Made by a program: the position numbers and the translations under genes. This document shows positions 63,501 through 64,000 of a DNA stretch of 64,000 bases, one piece after another. The notes under the pieces were generated by a model. It saw nothing but the letters and a program-made list of their open reading frames with translations. It ran no database searches and had not been told where the DNA came from. This DNA comes from Kaistia hirudinis (GTDB lineage Bacteria > Pseudomonadota > Alphaproteobacteria > Rhizobiales > Kaistiaceae). The stretch lies in contig NZ_JACIDS010000005.1 in NCBI RefSeq assembly GCF_014196455.1, forward strand, positions 575,088-639,087, read 5' to 3'. The stretch's first letter is position 1. The number at the start of each line of letters is the position of its first letter.

Positions 63501-63862
63501 TTGGGCTTCGGCTCGGGCGGCACGGAATCACGCAGCCGGACGCGACAGCGCCCATGGGCGCCTGCCGCACGGCAATGTGGAATCCGAAATAGGCTGAATG
63601 GGGGAAGTGGCCCGGCCGGTGCGGGTCATAGAGGAGGCCACTCTCGCCGCCCCGGCCGGGCCGACCCTACGGACCCAGGAGATGCGGCGGACCTGAGCAC
63701 TCCGCAGGGTAGCGCGTGGATCGTCTGGCGCCCCCTCGCCCATGGCCAGGAAGCGTGTCCGACAGATCCTTAGCGCGCTTCTCCCCGCGAAAACACGGCC
63801 CGGGGGCCCGTGCGCCGCCTAAAGTTCGAATTTATGTAAACGTCTATGGTTAAGCCGTCCGG
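63501..63862. other. Gene-free interval between rpmG terminator and gmd, with strong inverted repeats
   Basis: No convincing coding region is seen in these 362 bases. A perfect 11-bp inverted repeat (GGCCCGGCCGG at 63609-63619, CCGGCCGGGCC at 63652-63662) overlaps a 7-bp one (AGTGGCC/GGCCACT, 63606-63642). ACCCT and AGGGT arms follow further right. A 14-bp palindrome GCGCCCATGGGCGC sits at 63548. The last 40 bases before gmd are AT-rich. Confidence 0.45.
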
Positions 63863-64000
63863 TTACGCATTATGCAGGACCGGGGCGTTGGCCATGATGA
63901 GGAGGTCGGCGGCCATCATGTCCTTGACGAGGCCGTCGATGCCGGTCTCGTGCTTCCAGCCGAGCTTGGCGTGCGCCTTGGCCGGGTCGCCGATCAGAAG
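63863..64000 (-). CDS. gmd: GDP-mannose 4,6-dehydratase, C-terminal 45 residues (5' part outside window)
   Basis: Only the C-terminus is inside the window, ending at the TAA at 63865. The residues LLIGDPAKAHAKLGWKHETG, then IDGLVKDMMAADLLIMAN, match the invariant end of Gmd, where LGDPSKAKxKLGW and LVxxMVxxDL recur. Gmd converts GDP-mannose to GDP-4-keto-6-deoxymannose on the way to fucose, rhamnose or perosamine for surface glycans. The identification rests on this short tail, but the tail is distinctive. Confidence 0.82.
   Translation of the reverse strand, partial: LLIGDPAKAHAKLGWKHETGIDGLVKDMMAADLLIMANAPVLHNA

Noticed and set aside
63548..63561. 14-bp palindrome GCGCCCATGGGCGC after the rpmG terminator
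   Set aside because: It is GC-rich, and short palindromes of this kind arise readily in this genome. There is no promoter context, so no site is claimed.
1..64000. Mobile elements, prophage, CRISPR array or toxin-antitoxin pair
   Set aside because: I found no transposase, integrase, direct-repeat array, target-site duplication or small paired toxin gene that could be supported from the sequence.

Overview
The window is GC-rich, densely packed chromosomal DNA from an alphaproteobacterium, most likely of the order Hyphomicrobiales (Rhizobiales). Evidence for this is SciP (DUF1153), the housekeeping block rnr-topA-dprA-plsY-pyrC-pyrB, an alphaproteobacterial-type PmtA-like methyltransferase, OpgG/OpgD-type periplasmic glucan biosynthesis, and an intergenic palindrome of the kind dispersed in this order. 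I see no insertion sequence, phage, CRISPR array or rRNA. There is one tRNA, tRNA-Met(CAT).

Layout. 1-3.4 kb: an SDR gene cut by the window edge with a divergent XRE/MmyB-type regulator, then a divergent nucleoside deaminase and cysteine hydrolase pair. 3.6-7.5 kb: a four-gene osmoprotectant ABC importer of the YehZYXW/OsmF type. 7.6-8.1 kb: a DUF2934 protein with a histone-like Lys/Ala tail. 8.2-12.0 kb (minus): two large polytopic GT-C-like membrane proteins. 12.2-18.5 kb (plus): a coupled operon that looks like a polyprenyl-phosphoryl-D-arabinose module. It holds a HAD-UbiA fusion (DPPR synthase plus probable phosphatase), a DprE1-like flavoenzyme, a DprE2-like SDR, an epimerase, an FAD oxidoreductase and a GtrA-type flippase candidate.

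18.5-25.8 kb (minus): an operon joined by 4-nt overlaps that encodes an RND efflux fusion lipoprotein, an RND pump, a SulP transporter, an orphan 103-aa protein and a PPK2 kinase. It is divergent from 26.0-33.6 kb (plus), a V/A-type ATPase operon in the order B-D-I-K-E-DUF2764-A plus a small lipoprotein. That order is a circular permutation of the chlamydial/spirochaetal order E-DUF2764-A-B-D-I-K. Between the two operons lies a perfect FNR/FixK box, placed well for a class II promoter of the ATPase operon. This divergent pair is the most unusual part of the window.

33.9-38.6 kb: a periplasmic glucan biosynthesis protein, a haem-globin-coupled diguanylate cyclase, and an HxlR regulator with operator-like repeats inside its own coding start, divergent from a SnoaL-like protein and an SDR. 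38.7-46.7 kb: tRNA-Met, a PmtA-like methyltransferase, MnmA, SciP behind a CtrA-like box, a UPF0173 hydrolase, an unrecognised 475-aa protein with a transglutaminase-like pattern, a VTT/DedA-type membrane protein, RuvX and an AidB-like acyl-CoA dehydrogenase. 46.8-56.6 kb (minus): rnr, topA, dprA, plsY, pyrC, pyrB, with one small plus-strand gene between topA and dprA. 56.8-61.4 kb: a sugar-type ABC importer. 61.5-64 kb: a DUF983 protein, an MFS transporter, rpmG, and the C-terminal end of a GDP-mannose 4,6-dehydratase.

Two themes recur. One is oxygen and energy: the FNR box on the V-ATPase, the globin-coupled cyclase, and PPK2. The other is envelope glycans: the D-arabinose donor module, periplasmic glucan, and gmd. 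All functions are read from sequence pattern only; no search was run.
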